A stretch of 64,000 nt of DNA from an uncultured Eubacteriales bacterium (lineage in GTDB: Bacteria > Bacillota > Clostridia > Oscillospirales > CAG-272): positions 101,385 to 165,384 of the forward strand of contig CAKRYT010000005.1 in NCBI GenBank assembly GCA_934432675.1, in the 5' to 3' direction. The position numbers and the translations under genes are program-made. This document shows positions 45,306 to 56,600 of this stretch, piece after piece (position 1 is the stretch's first letter; each line of letters begins with the position of its first letter). The notes under the pieces are model-generated. The model ran no database searches, was not told where the DNA came from, and saw only the letters and a list, made by a program, of their open reading frames with translations.

Positions 45306-46985
45306 ATGAAAATGAAACGCTGGATAAGCCTCTTGCTGGTGATGGTTTTCATTTGCTCGGTGTTCGTCGCGTGCGACAAATACCGTCCGGACGATGAGGA
45401 AGAAGAGCCGATCGACCCGACAAAAACGCAGTTGACCATTATGAACTTTGAGGGCGGTTTCGGAAGTGAGTGGCTGGACGCCGCCCGCCGCCGCTTCGAG
45501 GAGATGTATAAGGACACGGAATTTGAGCCGGGCAAAAAGGGCGTGCAGACCCACAAGGCAAAAGCCAAGAACGACGGGCAGGCCATCCGTGCAAAGCTGG
45601 ATGCCTCCGGCGCGGAAATCTTCTTCAACGAGAGCGTTTATTACTATGATTACCTCGCGGACGACCTGCTCCTGGACATCACGGACATGGTCGAAGAGAC
45701 GCTGACGCGATACGGCGAAACGCGGTCCGTCGCCGACAAAATGACGGCGGAGCAAAAGGCCTATTACCTCTCCGGCGGCCGTTACTACGGCGTGCCGCAT
45801 TACGCCGGCTACAACGGGATCATGTACGACTGCGACCTGTTCGACGAATACGGCCTGTGGTTCAGAAACTCGGAGAAAAGCGAGTTCGTCAAAAACGACC
45901 GGGATACGAAAAGTGCCGGTCCGGACGGCGTACTCGGGACGCCCGACGACGGATTCCCGGCGACGTACGACGAATTCTTCATGCTCTGTGACTACATGGT
46001 GGCGCAAGGGATTACGCCCTTTGTGTGGGCAGGCGAATATTACGATACCTATGTCGAAAAACTGATCTATGCGCTCGCCGTCGATTACGACGGGCTGCAG
46101 CAGACCATGCTGAATTACACCCTGGACGGCACCGCGACCTCACTCATCAGCGAGGTCGGCGCAGACGGGTCCTACACGAAGCTGCCGGCGACGGAGATCG
46201 GCATCGAAAACGGCTACGATATGTGGCGGAGCGAGGGCAAATACCTTGCGCTGAAATTCGTCGAAAAACTGGTCAGAAATGGCAACTATTATACCTCCAA
46301 TGCGTTTTCTCCGGCACTCCTCTATACCGAGGCGCAAAAGGACTTTGTCGAGTCGCGCAGCGAGGGCAAGCCGATCGCCATGATGATCGAGGGCTGCTGG
46401 TGGGAAAACGAAACGAAAAGCTACATCCGGGAGGTCGCCGACCGCACCGGTGACGAGGCGTATGCACCCGAGAACCGCCGCTTCGGAATGATGCCCCTGC
46501 CCAAAGCCAACCGGGAATCGGTCGGAAAGGGCAGCACGATCGTCGATACGCACTATTCCCTCGGCTTTATCAAAAAGAGCATCGACCCCGCGAAGATACC
46601 GGTGGCAAAACTGTTCCTGCAGTTTGTCTGCACCGATGAATCCCTGCAGGAATTTTCCGTTTTGACCAACACGGTCAAGGCACTGGACTACACGGTCAGT
46701 GAAGAAAACCTCGCCAAAATGACCTACTTCGGCCGCAGCGTGTATCAGCTGCACCACGAGTCCGATGTGGTGTACCCCTATTCGGCGAAAAACTATTATC
46801 TCGACAAGCAGTCGGCGTTTTCCGTACACAATTCCTTTAACAGCCTGATCGACAAATCGGATTACGCAAGACCCGTCAGCTACCTGAAGGACAGCGTCGG
46901 CAACCACGCCGAGGCGTATTTCAACGGTATGTACGATTACAGACGCGATTCTTGGAAAAACAGTTTCGGGAGGTATTTCCGGTGA
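45306..46985 (+). CDS. Sugar-binding lipoprotein of second ABC importer
   Basis: The ATG at 45306 follows AAGGAAG. The 559-residue product has a lipobox (VFVAC) followed by an acidic linker and a family-1 extracellular binding fold; GGRYYGVPHYAGYNGIMYD matches the usual hinge region. Its stop overlaps the permease GTG by two bases. It captures the oligosaccharide for the permeases encoded next. Confidence 0.87.
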   Translation: MKMKRWISLLLVMVFICSVFVACDKYRPDDEEEEPIDPTKTQLTIMNFEGGFGSEWLDAARRRFEEMYKDTEFEPGKKGVQTHKAKAKNDGQAIRAKLDASGAEIFFNESVYYYDYLADDLLLDITDMVEETLTRYGETRSVADKMTAEQKAYYLSGGRYYGVPHYAGYNGIMYDCDLFDEYGLWFRNSEKSEFVKNDRDTKSAGPDGVLGTPDDGFPATYDEFFMLCDYMVAQGITPFVWAGEYYDTYVEKLIYALAVDYDGLQQTMLNYTLDGTATSLISEVGADGSYTKLPATEIGIENGYDMWRSEGKYLALKFVEKLVRNGNYYTSNAFSPALLYTEAQKDFVESRSEGKPIAMMIEGCWWENETKSYIREVADRTGDEAYAPENRRFGMMPLPKANRESVGKGSTIVDTHYSLGFIKKSIDPAKIPVAKLFLQFVCTDESLQEFSVLTNTVKALDYTVSEENLAKMTYFGRSVYQLHHESDVVYPYSAKNYYLDKQSAFSVHNSFNSLIDKSDYARPVSYLKDSVGNHAEAYFNGMYDYRRDSWKNSFGRYFR

Positions 46986-47911
46986 ACGACCGTCACGCGC
47001 AAAAACCGGAGATCAAGAACAGAAGCCGGACCCATGACCTGATCTTCTATATCATCATGGTCGCGTTCCCTCTCCTGCAATTTTGCGTGTTCTACATCAG
47101 CGTCAATATCAATTCCGTCCTGCTGGCGTTCAAGAATTACAGCAGTGAAGACGGCGGATTTATATGGGCGCAGTTCAGCAATTTCGCAAAGATCTTCCGT
47201 GACTTTGCGTCCTCCACGACGCTCCGGCGCGCCATGCTGAATTCCGTTCTGGTGTGGGCGGCGAGTACCGCCGTCTCGCTGCCGCTGGCGATGCTCTTTT
47301 CGTACTATATCTACAACAAGCGTGCGGCGTCCGGGTTCTTTAAGACCATGCTATTTCTCCCGTCCGTCATCCCCGGCATTGCCATCACCGTCATCTACCT
47401 CTATTTCGTCGAGCGCGCCATACCGGCGTTTGCCGCCGATGTGTTCGGCATCACGGTGGAGGGGCTCTTACAGAACGGGGCGACACGCTTCGGCACCATC
47501 TTCTTCTACAACGTGTTCCTGTCGTTCGGGGGTAATGTGATCCTGTTCCTGGGCGGCATGAATACCGTGGATCCGTCCGTGCGGGAGGCGGCGTGCCTCG
47601 ACGGGGCAGAGGGATGGTGTGAGTTCCGCCATATCATTTTGCCGAAGATCTGGCCCACCCTGACGACCTTTTTCGTGATGGGCGTTGCGTCGATCTTCAC
47701 CAATCAATTCAGCCTTTACAATTTCTACGGCATTGCGGCATCCGAAAAACTGGCGACGGCAGGCTATCTTCTGTACGCACGCACCTCCATCGCCTCGCTG
47801 GCGGACTATCCCGAGCTGGCGGCGACCGGCGTGCTGCTGACCATCATCGTCATACCGCTCGCGCTGTCGTCGAAAAAACTGCTGGAAAAGTTCGGGCCGT
47901 CGGAGGACTGA
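46982..47911 (+). CDS. Sugar ABC permease, MalF/UgpA type (second importer)
   Basis: A GTG at 46982, preceded by GGGAGG and overlapping the previous stop, begins a 309-residue permease with six helices and the EAA loop (REAACLDGAEGWCEFRHIIL). It is tightly coupled to the binding protein and partner permease. No ATPase gene is in the operon. Confidence 0.88.
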   Translation: MNDRHAQKPEIKNRSRTHDLIFYIIMVAFPLLQFCVFYISVNINSVLLAFKNYSSEDGGFIWAQFSNFAKIFRDFASSTTLRRAMLNSVLVWAASTAVSLPLAMLFSYYIYNKRAASGFFKTMLFLPSVIPGIAITVIYLYFVERAIPAFAADVFGITVEGLLQNGATRFGTIFFYNVFLSFGGNVILFLGGMNTVDPSVREAACLDGAEGWCEFRHIILPKIWPTLTTFFVMGVASIFTNQFSLYNFYGIAASEKLATAGYLLYARTSIASLADYPELAATGVLLTIIVIPLALSSKKLLEKFGPSED

Positions 47912-47917
47912 TGCGTG

Positions 47918-48802
47918 ATGAAACCATTATTGAAAGTCAAAAAGAGATGGTCCGCCCTGGAGCTCGTCGTACTGGTGCTCCTGGTCTTTTATGCGGCAAT
48001 CCTCGCCGTGCTTGCACTATGGGGGCTGCTCTCCTCTGTCAAGACCGACTATGATTTCCGGCACAACCTGTTCGGGCTGCCGGAAGAATGGCGGTTTGAC
48101 AACTACCTGCACTCGTTCTTCGGCTTTTACGTCGAGGTGCAGCGGGACGGCGTACAGACAAAGGTATATATGCCCGAGATGTTCTGGAATTCGCTGCTGT
48201 ATGCCGGGGGTTGTGCGCTGGTCGCGACGTATATCCCGTGCCAGATGGCATATGCGACCTCCCGGTTCAAATACCGTTTTTCAAGGATCATCACCGCGGT
48301 CGTGATTGTGTGTATGGCGTTGCCGATCGTGGGGAGCCTGCCGAGCGAGATCCAGACGGCACGGAGCCTGCGGCTTTACAACACGATCCCGGGTATGTGG
48401 CTGATGAAGGCCCACTTCTTGAGCGTCTATTTTCTCATCTTCCAGGGCGTGTTCAAAAATGTGCCGAACGCCTATGTCGAGGCGGCAAAGATTGACGGTG
48501 CTTCCAATTTCACCATCTACACGAGAATCATGCTGCCGCTGGCATCCAAGACGTTTCTGACGGTGTTTCTGCTGAATTTCATCGTGTTCTGGAATGATTA
48601 CCAGACGCCGCTGATCTTCATGCCCGATAAGCCGACGGTGGCATACGGGCTGTATGAGTTCAGCAAACGTACCGTTTCGACTTTCAGCTCCGTCCCGCTC
48701 AAGCTCGCCGGTGCCGGGCTCGTCCTGCTGCCCGTGCTGATCCTGTTCCTGATTTTCCAGCGGAAATTGATGGGCAATCTGTCCGTGGGGGGTATCAAAT
48801 GA
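47918..48802 (+). CDS. Sugar ABC permease, MalG/AraQ type (second importer)
   Basis: The start is the ATG at 47918 or the GTG three bases before it, both after GGAGG. The 294-residue product has six helices and the EAA loop (VEAAKIDGASNFTIYTRIML). The segment between helices 1 and 2 is longer than usual (EVQRDGVQTKVYMPEM). It forms the channel with the gene upstream and overlaps the following gene by four bases. Confidence 0.88.
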   Translation: MKPLLKVKKRWSALELVVLVLLVFYAAILAVLALWGLLSSVKTDYDFRHNLFGLPEEWRFDNYLHSFFGFYVEVQRDGVQTKVYMPEMFWNSLLYAGGCALVATYIPCQMAYATSRFKYRFSRIITAVVIVCMALPIVGSLPSEIQTARSLRLYNTIPGMWLMKAHFLSVYFLIFQGVFKNVPNAYVEAAKIDGASNFTIYTRIMLPLASKTFLTVFLLNFIVFWNDYQTPLIFMPDKPTVAYGLYEFSKRTVSTFSSVPLKLAGAGLVLLPVLILFLIFQRKLMGNLSVGGIK

Positions 48803-51699
48803 TTTTCAAAAACAAGTTTTCCGTCGCCGTCATCGTGCTTGCGGCAATTCTCCTGTGCAGCACGATCGCGGTGTACGCCGCGGGAGAGGAGCTCCTCTCC
48901 GTGCAGGGCCCGGATCTGAAAGATCGCTACATTGTCGGGGAGGCACTGGATCTCCGCGGCGTGCGGTTATCGGTGGGGGGCAGCGACCGCGAATGCGATA
49001 AATTCCTGACATATCCCTCCGGCGTGACGGCGCTGGGCGAAACCTTTCCCCTCGACGAAGCAGGCGAATACTGCCTGAAGCTGCAATGCGAGGTCGGCGG
49101 GCGCACCCATGTCGTCAAGCGGACGTTCAGCGCGGTGGAACCGTACTGCCGTTTTGAGACAAACGCATCCTCCGCCACGCTCACCGAAAACGGATACCGG
49201 ATCAGCCTTTCCAACGGTGATACGGTCACGTTCGGCAAGGTGCTGGACGTCTCCCGCGCGACGAGCGCGGACAGTCTTCTGCGCCTCACCGTGCTGCCGA
49301 CCGTCGCCGGGAAAGCGGATTTCACGGTACTGAACATCACGTTTACCGATGTGAACGACCCGGACAGCACGCTGCGATTCCGCCTGCGCGGGTATGAAAA
49401 CGGTACCTACGGGCTGGTGGGCTCCACCTACCAGCCGCTGACGGGATACGAACCCGAATGGGACAGACTGCACAAGGACAATCAATGGGGAGCCTTTACG
49501 CCGACTGTCAACTTCTTCGGACTGCCCGGCACCTCTGCCAACGTCGATATCCGGCTTGACGTCGGGACGCTGCAGGCGTATTTCACACCGGGCACGGTCA
49601 TTGCCGACCTGAATGACCCCCGCCAATTCGCCAATGTCTGGGGCGGCTTTACCAGCGGCAAAGTGAAAGTCTCCGTTTCCGCAGACGACTATGACGGACG
49701 GATCGCCGTATTTGAAGTGACGGAGCTCGGCGGAGAACGGCCGCAGAGCGAGGTCACACTCGATGAGGCATCGCCGGACATCCGACTGCCGGAGGGGGAT
49801 ATGCCGACGGCGCAGGTCGGAAAACCGTACCCCCTCCCCGTCGCGACCGCGACGGACACGGAGGACGGAGAGGTCCCGACCGCGGTGGCGATATTCCGGA
49901 ACTATGACCGGATGAACCGGTATCATATCAGCGTCGCGGACAACGCGTTCGTCCCCACGGGGGCGGGCGACTACTATGTGGAATATTCCGCCAGGGACAA
50001 GGCGGGCAACACGACGCGGAAGGTCTTGAAGGTCCATGCCGTCGAAGAGCTGCCGGCACTCCGTATCACCGCAGGGCGTGTGGGAGACGTGACCGTGGGC
50101 GATACGGTGGAGATCCCCGCCTGCTCGTCGGTCGGCGGCAGCGGCAGCATCCGTGTCTCCGTGCGCGTGAGCGTCGACGGTAACGAGGTCGAGGTCATCG
50201 ACGGTCAATTCCGCGTGACCGCCGGCGGCGTATATACCATTGCCTATACGGCGACGGACTACATCGGCAACCGCGCGACGACGCAAACGATGTTCACGCC
50301 GGAGGTGCGCGAGAGAGCGGTGCTCAACGGCAGGATCACCTTGCCGCGGTATATGATCGTCGGCAAGCCGTATGCACTGCCGCGGGCAGGCGTGACCGAT
50401 TTTTCGGCGGGGTATGCCGCGGACGGCGCGTGCGATGTGTATGTGCTGACGGCAAACGGCGAACGCCGCCTGTCCGACTTCTCCTACACGCCCGCCGACG
50501 CAGGCGAAGTACGGTTTGTGTATAAGTATCGGAGCCTCCTCACCGAGACGTTCACCGTTAAATGCGTGGACGTGGGTGAGCAGGGGTCGCTCGATATGGC
50601 AAAATATCTTTTCGGATACGGCGGCACCGTATCCGCCGTCGGTGAGGGGATTGAATTCGTATCGACCGGCTCCGGGAATGCGACCGTGGAATTTATCCGT
50701 TCGCTCCTCTGCGAGAATCTGCTCATCCGTTTCTCCGCCGATCCCATGAGGAACCGCTATGACAGAATCGAGGTCGTGCTGACCGACAGCGAGGATGAGA
50801 CGCAGCAGGTGCGCCTCGGCTTTGCAAAGAACGGGAAAGGTGTTTCCGTGTATCTCAACGGAGAGTACAAGTCCCGTCTCCTGGGCTTCGGCTTCGGCGA
50901 GGATAGCGCAACAAACACGTTTTCCATCACTTTCGACGGCAAAACATTCGTGCCGTATGCGGATGTCAACATAGAGGTCGACCGGTTTGACGGCGGCGAG
51001 ACATTCAACGGCTTCGGCTCCGGGAAAGTGTACGTTTCGTTCCGGATGATAAACAGTGCCGACGCCCGCCTCCTCGTAGAGAACATCGGCGGTCAGCTCC
51101 TGAACGACGGCGGCTACGACCGCGTCCGCCCCAGGATCGTCATCGCCGGCGATTACGGCGGGGAGTGCCGCATCGGCGACCTCCTGCAGACCGCCGTCGC
51201 CGCGGCAGAGGATGTACTGGACCCCGACCTGACGTTTACCATGAGCGTCAAGGGGCCGGACGGCTATGTCACGGATGTTAACGGCGTCCTCTTAAAGGAC
51301 GTCTCTCCCCTTGTGTCGTATCGGTTCCGTGCAGAGGCATACGGTAGCTATATTGTCTCCTACAGTGCCGCCGATACGAACAACGGAAAATCGACCGATC
51401 GTTCCTACAGTGTGACGTGCGGGGACAAGACCCCGCCGGAGATCACGTTGACCGGGGGCACGCCCCTGTCGTGCAAGGTCGGCGACATCGTTTCGTTCCC
51501 GACCTACCGGGTGTCCGGGGATGTGGCGGAAACCTATGTGTTCATCACCTCTCCGAACGGCGTGACTTCCGTCGCGGCGGGCAAAAACGATTCTTTCGTC
51601 GCGGACAGAGAGGGACGTTGGCTCATCGTCATCGTGGCGTACGGTACCAACGGCAACATGGCACATCTCAAAGTGACCGTGGAGGTAACAAAATCATGA
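48799..51699 (+). CDS. Secreted multi-Ig-like protein
   Basis: This 966-residue protein has a signal peptide (cleavage near AVYAAG) and no lipobox or C-terminal anchor. Jelly-roll-like segments lie at about 120-340 and 620-800. They are separated and followed by bacterial Ig-like domains (about 345-445, 450-530, 540-615, 810-965) of the type YVEYSARDKAGNTTRKVLKV, common in cell-surface glycan-binding proteins. No catalytic motif is recognised. Its start overlaps the permease stop (ATGA) and its stop overlaps the next start, so it is made stoichiometrically with the importer. Confidence 0.7.
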   Translation: MIFKNKFSVAVIVLAAILLCSTIAVYAAGEELLSVQGPDLKDRYIVGEALDLRGVRLSVGGSDRECDKFLTYPSGVTALGETFPLDEAGEYCLKLQCEVGGRTHVVKRTFSAVEPYCRFETNASSATLTENGYRISLSNGDTVTFGKVLDVSRATSADSLLRLTVLPTVAGKADFTVLNITFTDVNDPDSTLRFRLRGYENGTYGLVGSTYQPLTGYEPEWDRLHKDNQWGAFTPTVNFFGLPGTSANVDIRLDVGTLQAYFTPGTVIADLNDPRQFANVWGGFTSGKVKVSVSADDYDGRIAVFEVTELGGERPQSEVTLDEASPDIRLPEGDMPTAQVGKPYPLPVATATDTEDGEVPTAVAIFRNYDRMNRYHISVADNAFVPTGAGDYYVEYSARDKAGNTTRKVLKVHAVEELPALRITAGRVGDVTVGDTVEIPACSSVGGSGSIRVSVRVSVDGNEVEVIDGQFRVTAGGVYTIAYTATDYIGNRATTQTMFTPEVRERAVLNGRITLPRYMIVGKPYALPRAGVTDFSAGYAADGACDVYVLTANGERRLSDFSYTPADAGEVRFVYKYRSLLTETFTVKCVDVGEQGSLDMAKYLFGYGGTVSAVGEGIEFVSTGSGNATVEFIRSLLCENLLIRFSADPMRNRYDRIEVVLTDSEDETQQVRLGFAKNGKGVSVYLNGEYKSRLLGFGFGEDSATNTFSITFDGKTFVPYADVNIEVDRFDGGETFNGFGSGKVYVSFRMINSADARLLVENIGGQLLNDGGYDRVRPRIVIAGDYGGECRIGDLLQTAVAAAEDVLDPDLTFTMSVKGPDGYVTDVNGVLLKDVSPLVSYRFRAEAYGSYIVSYSAADTNNGKSTDRSYSVTCGDKTPPEITLTGGTPLSCKVGDIVSFPTYRVSGDVAETYVFITSPNGVTSVAAGKNDSFVADREGRWLIVIVAYGTNGNMAHLKVTVEVTKS

Positions 51700-53639
51700 A
51701 CGGACGGCTGATACGGGCACTCTGTGCTTTGCTCGCCGCAATCATCTGCCTGACCGCATTCATCGGATGCACCGGCTGTCGGAACGACACCGGCGAGGAA
51801 AAGAAGAACCCGCTCTCCGTCGGAGAGACATCCGATTACGGCGGCGTCCATACGGATGCATCCGCCCCCTGTGACGGCTTTGTCGCCGCGGGCGGAGAAA
51901 CCGATTACGAGATCGTCATCCCTGACGATTACGAGAGATCCGCCTATCTGTGGACGGCGGCGTCGGAGTTGAGCCTGTTTTTGTCGCAGAGCAGCGGTGC
52001 CGCATTCGTCACCGTGGCGGAGTCGGCGCGCAATACCGACAAAAAGTATATTTCTCTCGGGAAAACGGAAGCAAGCCGCGCCGTACCGGAGACGGACGTC
52101 CGTCTCGGTGCCAACGGTTACCGGCTCGTCACGGTCGGAGAGAACATTTTCGTCCTCGGTGAGGCGGATCTCGGCGTGCTCAACGGCGTGTACGGACTGC
52201 TGCGGAAGCTGGTCGGCTTCGAGGTGTACGCCCCGGACGAAACGACGTTCGCCGAGGGCGACGTGGCTCTGATGCAGCTGAATGTCACGGAAGTACCGGA
52301 CATTCAATACCGCGTGGGCGATGTGGATACGCGGATAGACGGGGACGAGGCATATCGCCGCCGGCTCGGCTATAACTGCACCGACGACGTTTTCCTGTAT
52401 GTGAAGGGCACCCTGTATCACAACAGTGTCTATTACTTCGACGATGTGATCGACCGGAGCGAATATGCCGACTGGTTCAATGCCACGCGGACGCAGCTTT
52501 GCTACACGGCACACGGCAACCCGGAGCGTATGCGCGAGATGCAGGAATACGCCGCGAATCTCATCGTCGAGGCGGCGAGGACGAGTGATGCAAACTGCGT
52601 CACATTCCAGCAGAGCGACGGCGACACCTGGTGCGACTGTGATGAATGTACCGAACAGCTCGGCACTTACGGCACCAATGCGGCGGTCATGGTCAAATTC
52701 GTCAACGGGCTGTCCGACATCCTGCAAAAGAAGATGACGGACGCCGGTATGGGCGAGCGGCAGATTACCATCTGCATTTTCGCCTATATGCGGACGGAAA
52801 AAGCCCCCGCCGTGGCGGTGGGGGACGAGTGGCGGCCGATCGACGAGACGGTGCGCTGCGGGGATAACATCGCGGTTTTCTATGCGCCGATCAATGCCGA
52901 CTACACCAAGCCGTTCAATGACACCTGCAATACGGCGGAATACCGGAATATGCTGGCGTGGTCGGGCATCTGCAAAAAGCTGTTCGTCTGGCTGTATCAG
53001 ACCAACTTCTCGCACTACCTCTATCCCTACAACAGTCTCCTGACCATGAGCGACCGTTACAGAGCGGCTGCGGCGGCGGGAGCGGAATTCCTCTTCGACC
53101 AGAACCAGTGGGATCAGAAGGTCAAAACCGGTTTCCACCGCCTGAAGGCCTGGATGGGCGCAAAGCTGGCGTGGAACACGAGCCTTGACTACGACCGATT
53201 GCTGGACGAATATTTCACCGGATATTTCGGGGCGGCGGCAGAGCCGATGCGAGCACTGTACGAACAGATTACCTATCGCATGGAGCAGTTGTCCGACGGC
53301 ACGATGGAGGGGGGCATTTACTATAATGTCAACCAGCCGAAGTTTTACACGAAAGCGATTCTGGACGGTTGGCTGGAGCTGATCAACCGGGCGTACGAGG
53401 CAGCGGAGCTCTGCAAGGAAAGCGACCCGCAGCGGTATCGCCGGGTGGTCGACCGGATTTGCCTCGAAAGCCTGTCCGTCCGCTATATGCGGCTGGAGCT
53501 GTACTCCGGCAAATTCGGCACTGGGCAGCTCGCCGAGGAACGCATTTCCTTCAGGAACGACTGCCTGAAGCTGGGTGTGGATATGTATGCCGAGGGGGTT
53601 TCCCTCTCCGGCATCTTTGAGACGTGGGGATTGCAATAA
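51696..53639 (+). CDS. DUF4838-domain lipoprotein
   Basis: Starting at the ATG overlapping the previous stop, the 647-residue lipoprotein (FIGC) has an alpha-glucuronidase-like N-terminal domain (about 60-190; TDKKYISLGKTEASR, ANGYRLVTVGENIFVLG). A DUF4838 barrel-like region follows (about 200-560) containing CDCDECTEQLGTYGTNAAVM, matching the C-x-C-x-x-C pattern of that family. DUF4838 proteins are putative glycosidases of unknown substrate. It would act on glycans at the cell surface before import. Confidence 0.78.
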   Translation: MNGRLIRALCALLAAIICLTAFIGCTGCRNDTGEEKKNPLSVGETSDYGGVHTDASAPCDGFVAAGGETDYEIVIPDDYERSAYLWTAASELSLFLSQSSGAAFVTVAESARNTDKKYISLGKTEASRAVPETDVRLGANGYRLVTVGENIFVLGEADLGVLNGVYGLLRKLVGFEVYAPDETTFAEGDVALMQLNVTEVPDIQYRVGDVDTRIDGDEAYRRRLGYNCTDDVFLYVKGTLYHNSVYYFDDVIDRSEYADWFNATRTQLCYTAHGNPERMREMQEYAANLIVEAARTSDANCVTFQQSDGDTWCDCDECTEQLGTYGTNAAVMVKFVNGLSDILQKKMTDAGMGERQITICIFAYMRTEKAPAVAVGDEWRPIDETVRCGDNIAVFYAPINADYTKPFNDTCNTAEYRNMLAWSGICKKLFVWLYQTNFSHYLYPYNSLLTMSDRYRAAAAAGAEFLFDQNQWDQKVKTGFHRLKAWMGAKLAWNTSLDYDRLLDEYFTGYFGAAAEPMRALYEQITYRMEQLSDGTMEGGIYYNVNQPKFYTKAILDGWLELINRAYEAAELCKESDPQRYRRVVDRICLESLSVRYMRLELYSGKFGTGQLAEERISFRNDCLKLGVDMYAEGVSLSGIFETWGLQ

Positions 53640-53687
53640 ACGGATTTTACGGGCAGACGCCCGGGAAACAAATACAGGAGGATACAA

Positions 53688-56600
53688 ATGAAAAAGGCAA
53701 AAACAGCATTACTCATTCTGTTGGCAATGGTACTGGCGTGTTGTCTGGCTTCCTGCAAAGAAGATCCGGTGCAGATCGGTGTGACACTGGATAAAGCATC
53801 GCTTGATGTGGAAGTCGGCGCACAGGCGACCCTCACCGCGACGGTCACGGGCAGTGACGCCGCCGCCGTGTGGAGCAGTGACGACCCGTCCGTGGCGACG
53901 GTCGATAACGGCACGGTCGCCGGGGTCAAGACGGGTAAGACGACGATCCGGGCGGCCGTCGGCGATGCCTGCGCGACCTGCGAAGTCACGGTCACAAGAC
54001 CCGGGGTCGTCGGGACACTGACGCTGGATTACGAAACGCTCGAGCTGCTTGTCGGCAAAACGGCGGATGTCCGTGCCTCGGTCGATTACAAGGGGCAGAC
54101 CCCGTCGGGGCTGACCTATCGGTGGGAGGTCGACGGAGACGCCTGCCGCGTGACCGAAAACGGTGCGACGGCGACGATCGAGGGCGTCTCTGCCGGGCGC
54201 GCCACGGTCAGCGTATCGTGCGTTCATCTGGGAGAAACGCTCGTAGAGACAATGACCGTCATCGTCAAAAACGATCTTTCGTTGACGATTGCGGATCTGC
54301 CGTTTGAGGGCGACCGATACATTCTGACGCTCGTGACGGATACGCCGGACGGCTATACCGGCGATAAAAACAAATTCTTCGCCCCGAGCTTTACGGTAGA
54401 GGCCAACGGGCAGACCGTGACGGACGCCGCGGTGACGATCCGTATCTCCGACGCAGACCTGTCCGTTGTCGAATACGACGCGGCGCAAGGCAAGCTCATC
54501 GCCAAAGGGGCGGGTGAGGCAGTCGTGCATTGCACCTATACCATGGGCGATACGGAATATACCGTGGACATTCTGGTCACGGTGGAGCTGCCGCACGTCA
54601 CACTCGGCAGCACCTACCTGCTGGAGACGGGCAGAGACCGCAATCTGCTCGACGCGCCGGGCGGCACCGCCACGGCTGTCCTCGTCGGCGATACCGCGAT
54701 CGAATTTGAAAACACGGACGACGGCATCCTGGTGAAGAACATCGGGAGCCTGCCCTTCGGCGTACATACGCTGCTCATCCGCTCCGATACGGCGGTCTAT
54801 ACGGCAGAGGTCGAGGTCGTGACGCTGGCAATCGCCGACAAAGCAGATCTTGACGCCATGGCGACGATTGCGGACAAGGGCAACGGCGTCTGGGACGGCT
54901 ACTTCGTGCTTGCAAACGATATTGCCTACAACGGCATTTTCCGCACCTTCTGCGGGCTGAATCACTGCACGGGATGGGGCGGGACGACCGGCTTTGTCGG
55001 TACGTTCGACGGCAGAGGCCATGTCATCGAGGGGCTCACCATCTCCGCAGATGCCGTGGGGAGAAGCTGGTTCGGCGGTATGTTCGGCGTACTGGGCAGC
55101 GCAGGCGTCGTCAAGAATGTCGGATTTGTCAACGCCACGCTTGCCGCAGGTGACGCGTCGGCGATTGTCTCCGACCTCTGCTACGGCACCGTTTCCAATG
55201 TGTTTGTCGAGGTCAATCTGCAGGGCGGCACACGTTGTGCCGGCGTTGCCCGTGCTCTGTTCGGGAAAATTGAGAATACCATCGTCTATCTGACGGGTGC
55301 CAAGCCTGCCGGCGACGGTGATTTTGCCGGCAGCAACCTCGCACTGGTCTCGTTTATGTACGACGGCGCGGTCGTGAACAACTGCTTCTCCGTCGGAGGG
55401 CTGGAGCTCTATCGTAGCGGCGGAGATGCCCCCGTCATCGGCGCGGAAAGCGATACCCTGAAGAAATTTGCCACCCTCGCCGAAATGCAGCAGCACACCT
55501 TCGGTGATTCCTGGGCGGACGTCTGGACGACGGTGGACGGGATGCCCGTATTCGCCGCCTACTTGCCGTATGCAAAGGCTAACGTCGAGAACGCAATCAC
55601 CAACGATACGACGACAAAAGTCGATAGGGAGCTGGTGCTGGCAGGCGCGTTCGGCTATGCGTACCGTCTGAAAGAGCCCGTGGAGGGTATAGAGCTCCGC
55701 GGCAATGTCGTGACGGTCAACGGCGTTTACGATGTTTCGTTCACCATTGTCGCGACCTGTATTTTCGACCCGACGGTGACGATCGAAAAGACCTTCACGA
55801 CCGTCGGCGTGCCGACGGTGGACCTCGACGAATCGTTCGACATCGACAAGTCCCTGGCCTCGACCGTCCTCTCGTTTGAACGCATTGAGGGGCAGACCGT
55901 CAAAGAGGTGTATCTGGCAGGGGCGCGTATTACGTTCACGCAGGACGGCAGTCAGCTGACGCTGAGCGGCTATGCCGACGTGGCTTACGGTCCCGCGAGC
56001 CTCACGATCGTGACGGATCGGGCAATCTACAATGTGAAGGCTCTGCTAGCGGTACTGATCGGTTCGACGGAGGAGTGGGACGCGGAGGTGACTGCCTCGC
56101 TTTCCAACCCCGGCGACTGGAACAAGTACTATGTCCTGACGGCAGACCTTGACTATACCGGCAAGGCCTATACCTACCCCACCGGCGGTCAATATGGCGC
56201 GACCTTCGGTTTCAAGGGCGTATTCGATGGGCGGAACCACAAGATTGTCGGTCTTGTCATCCGCGGCGAGAGCAAATCCTTCTTCGGGACGATCGCCATG
56301 AGTGCCACCGTCCGGAATGTTGCCTTCGTCGGGTGTTCCCTGTCCTTCTTTGAAGCGGACGGAACCACCTTCATCAGCACGAACAAATCCGGCATTGTCG
56401 CCGATCTGCTGTACGGGACGCTCGAAAACGTATTCGTGCAGGGCAATCTCACGGGTCACTGGTGGTGCGGCGGCGTGGCATACTTCGTCGGCGAGACCGC
56501 GACCGTCAGGCATTGCATCGTGCAGGCAGAGGCGGTGTCCGGGGATAAATGTGCCTCGTTCTTCGCGGCGGCAGACAGCAAAGCGACGCTGATCGGCTGT

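Noticed and set aside
51534..55496. Long minus-strand open frames
   Set aside because: They are antisense to the DUF4838 and BIG2/GLUG genes and have no ribosome site or recognisable family.
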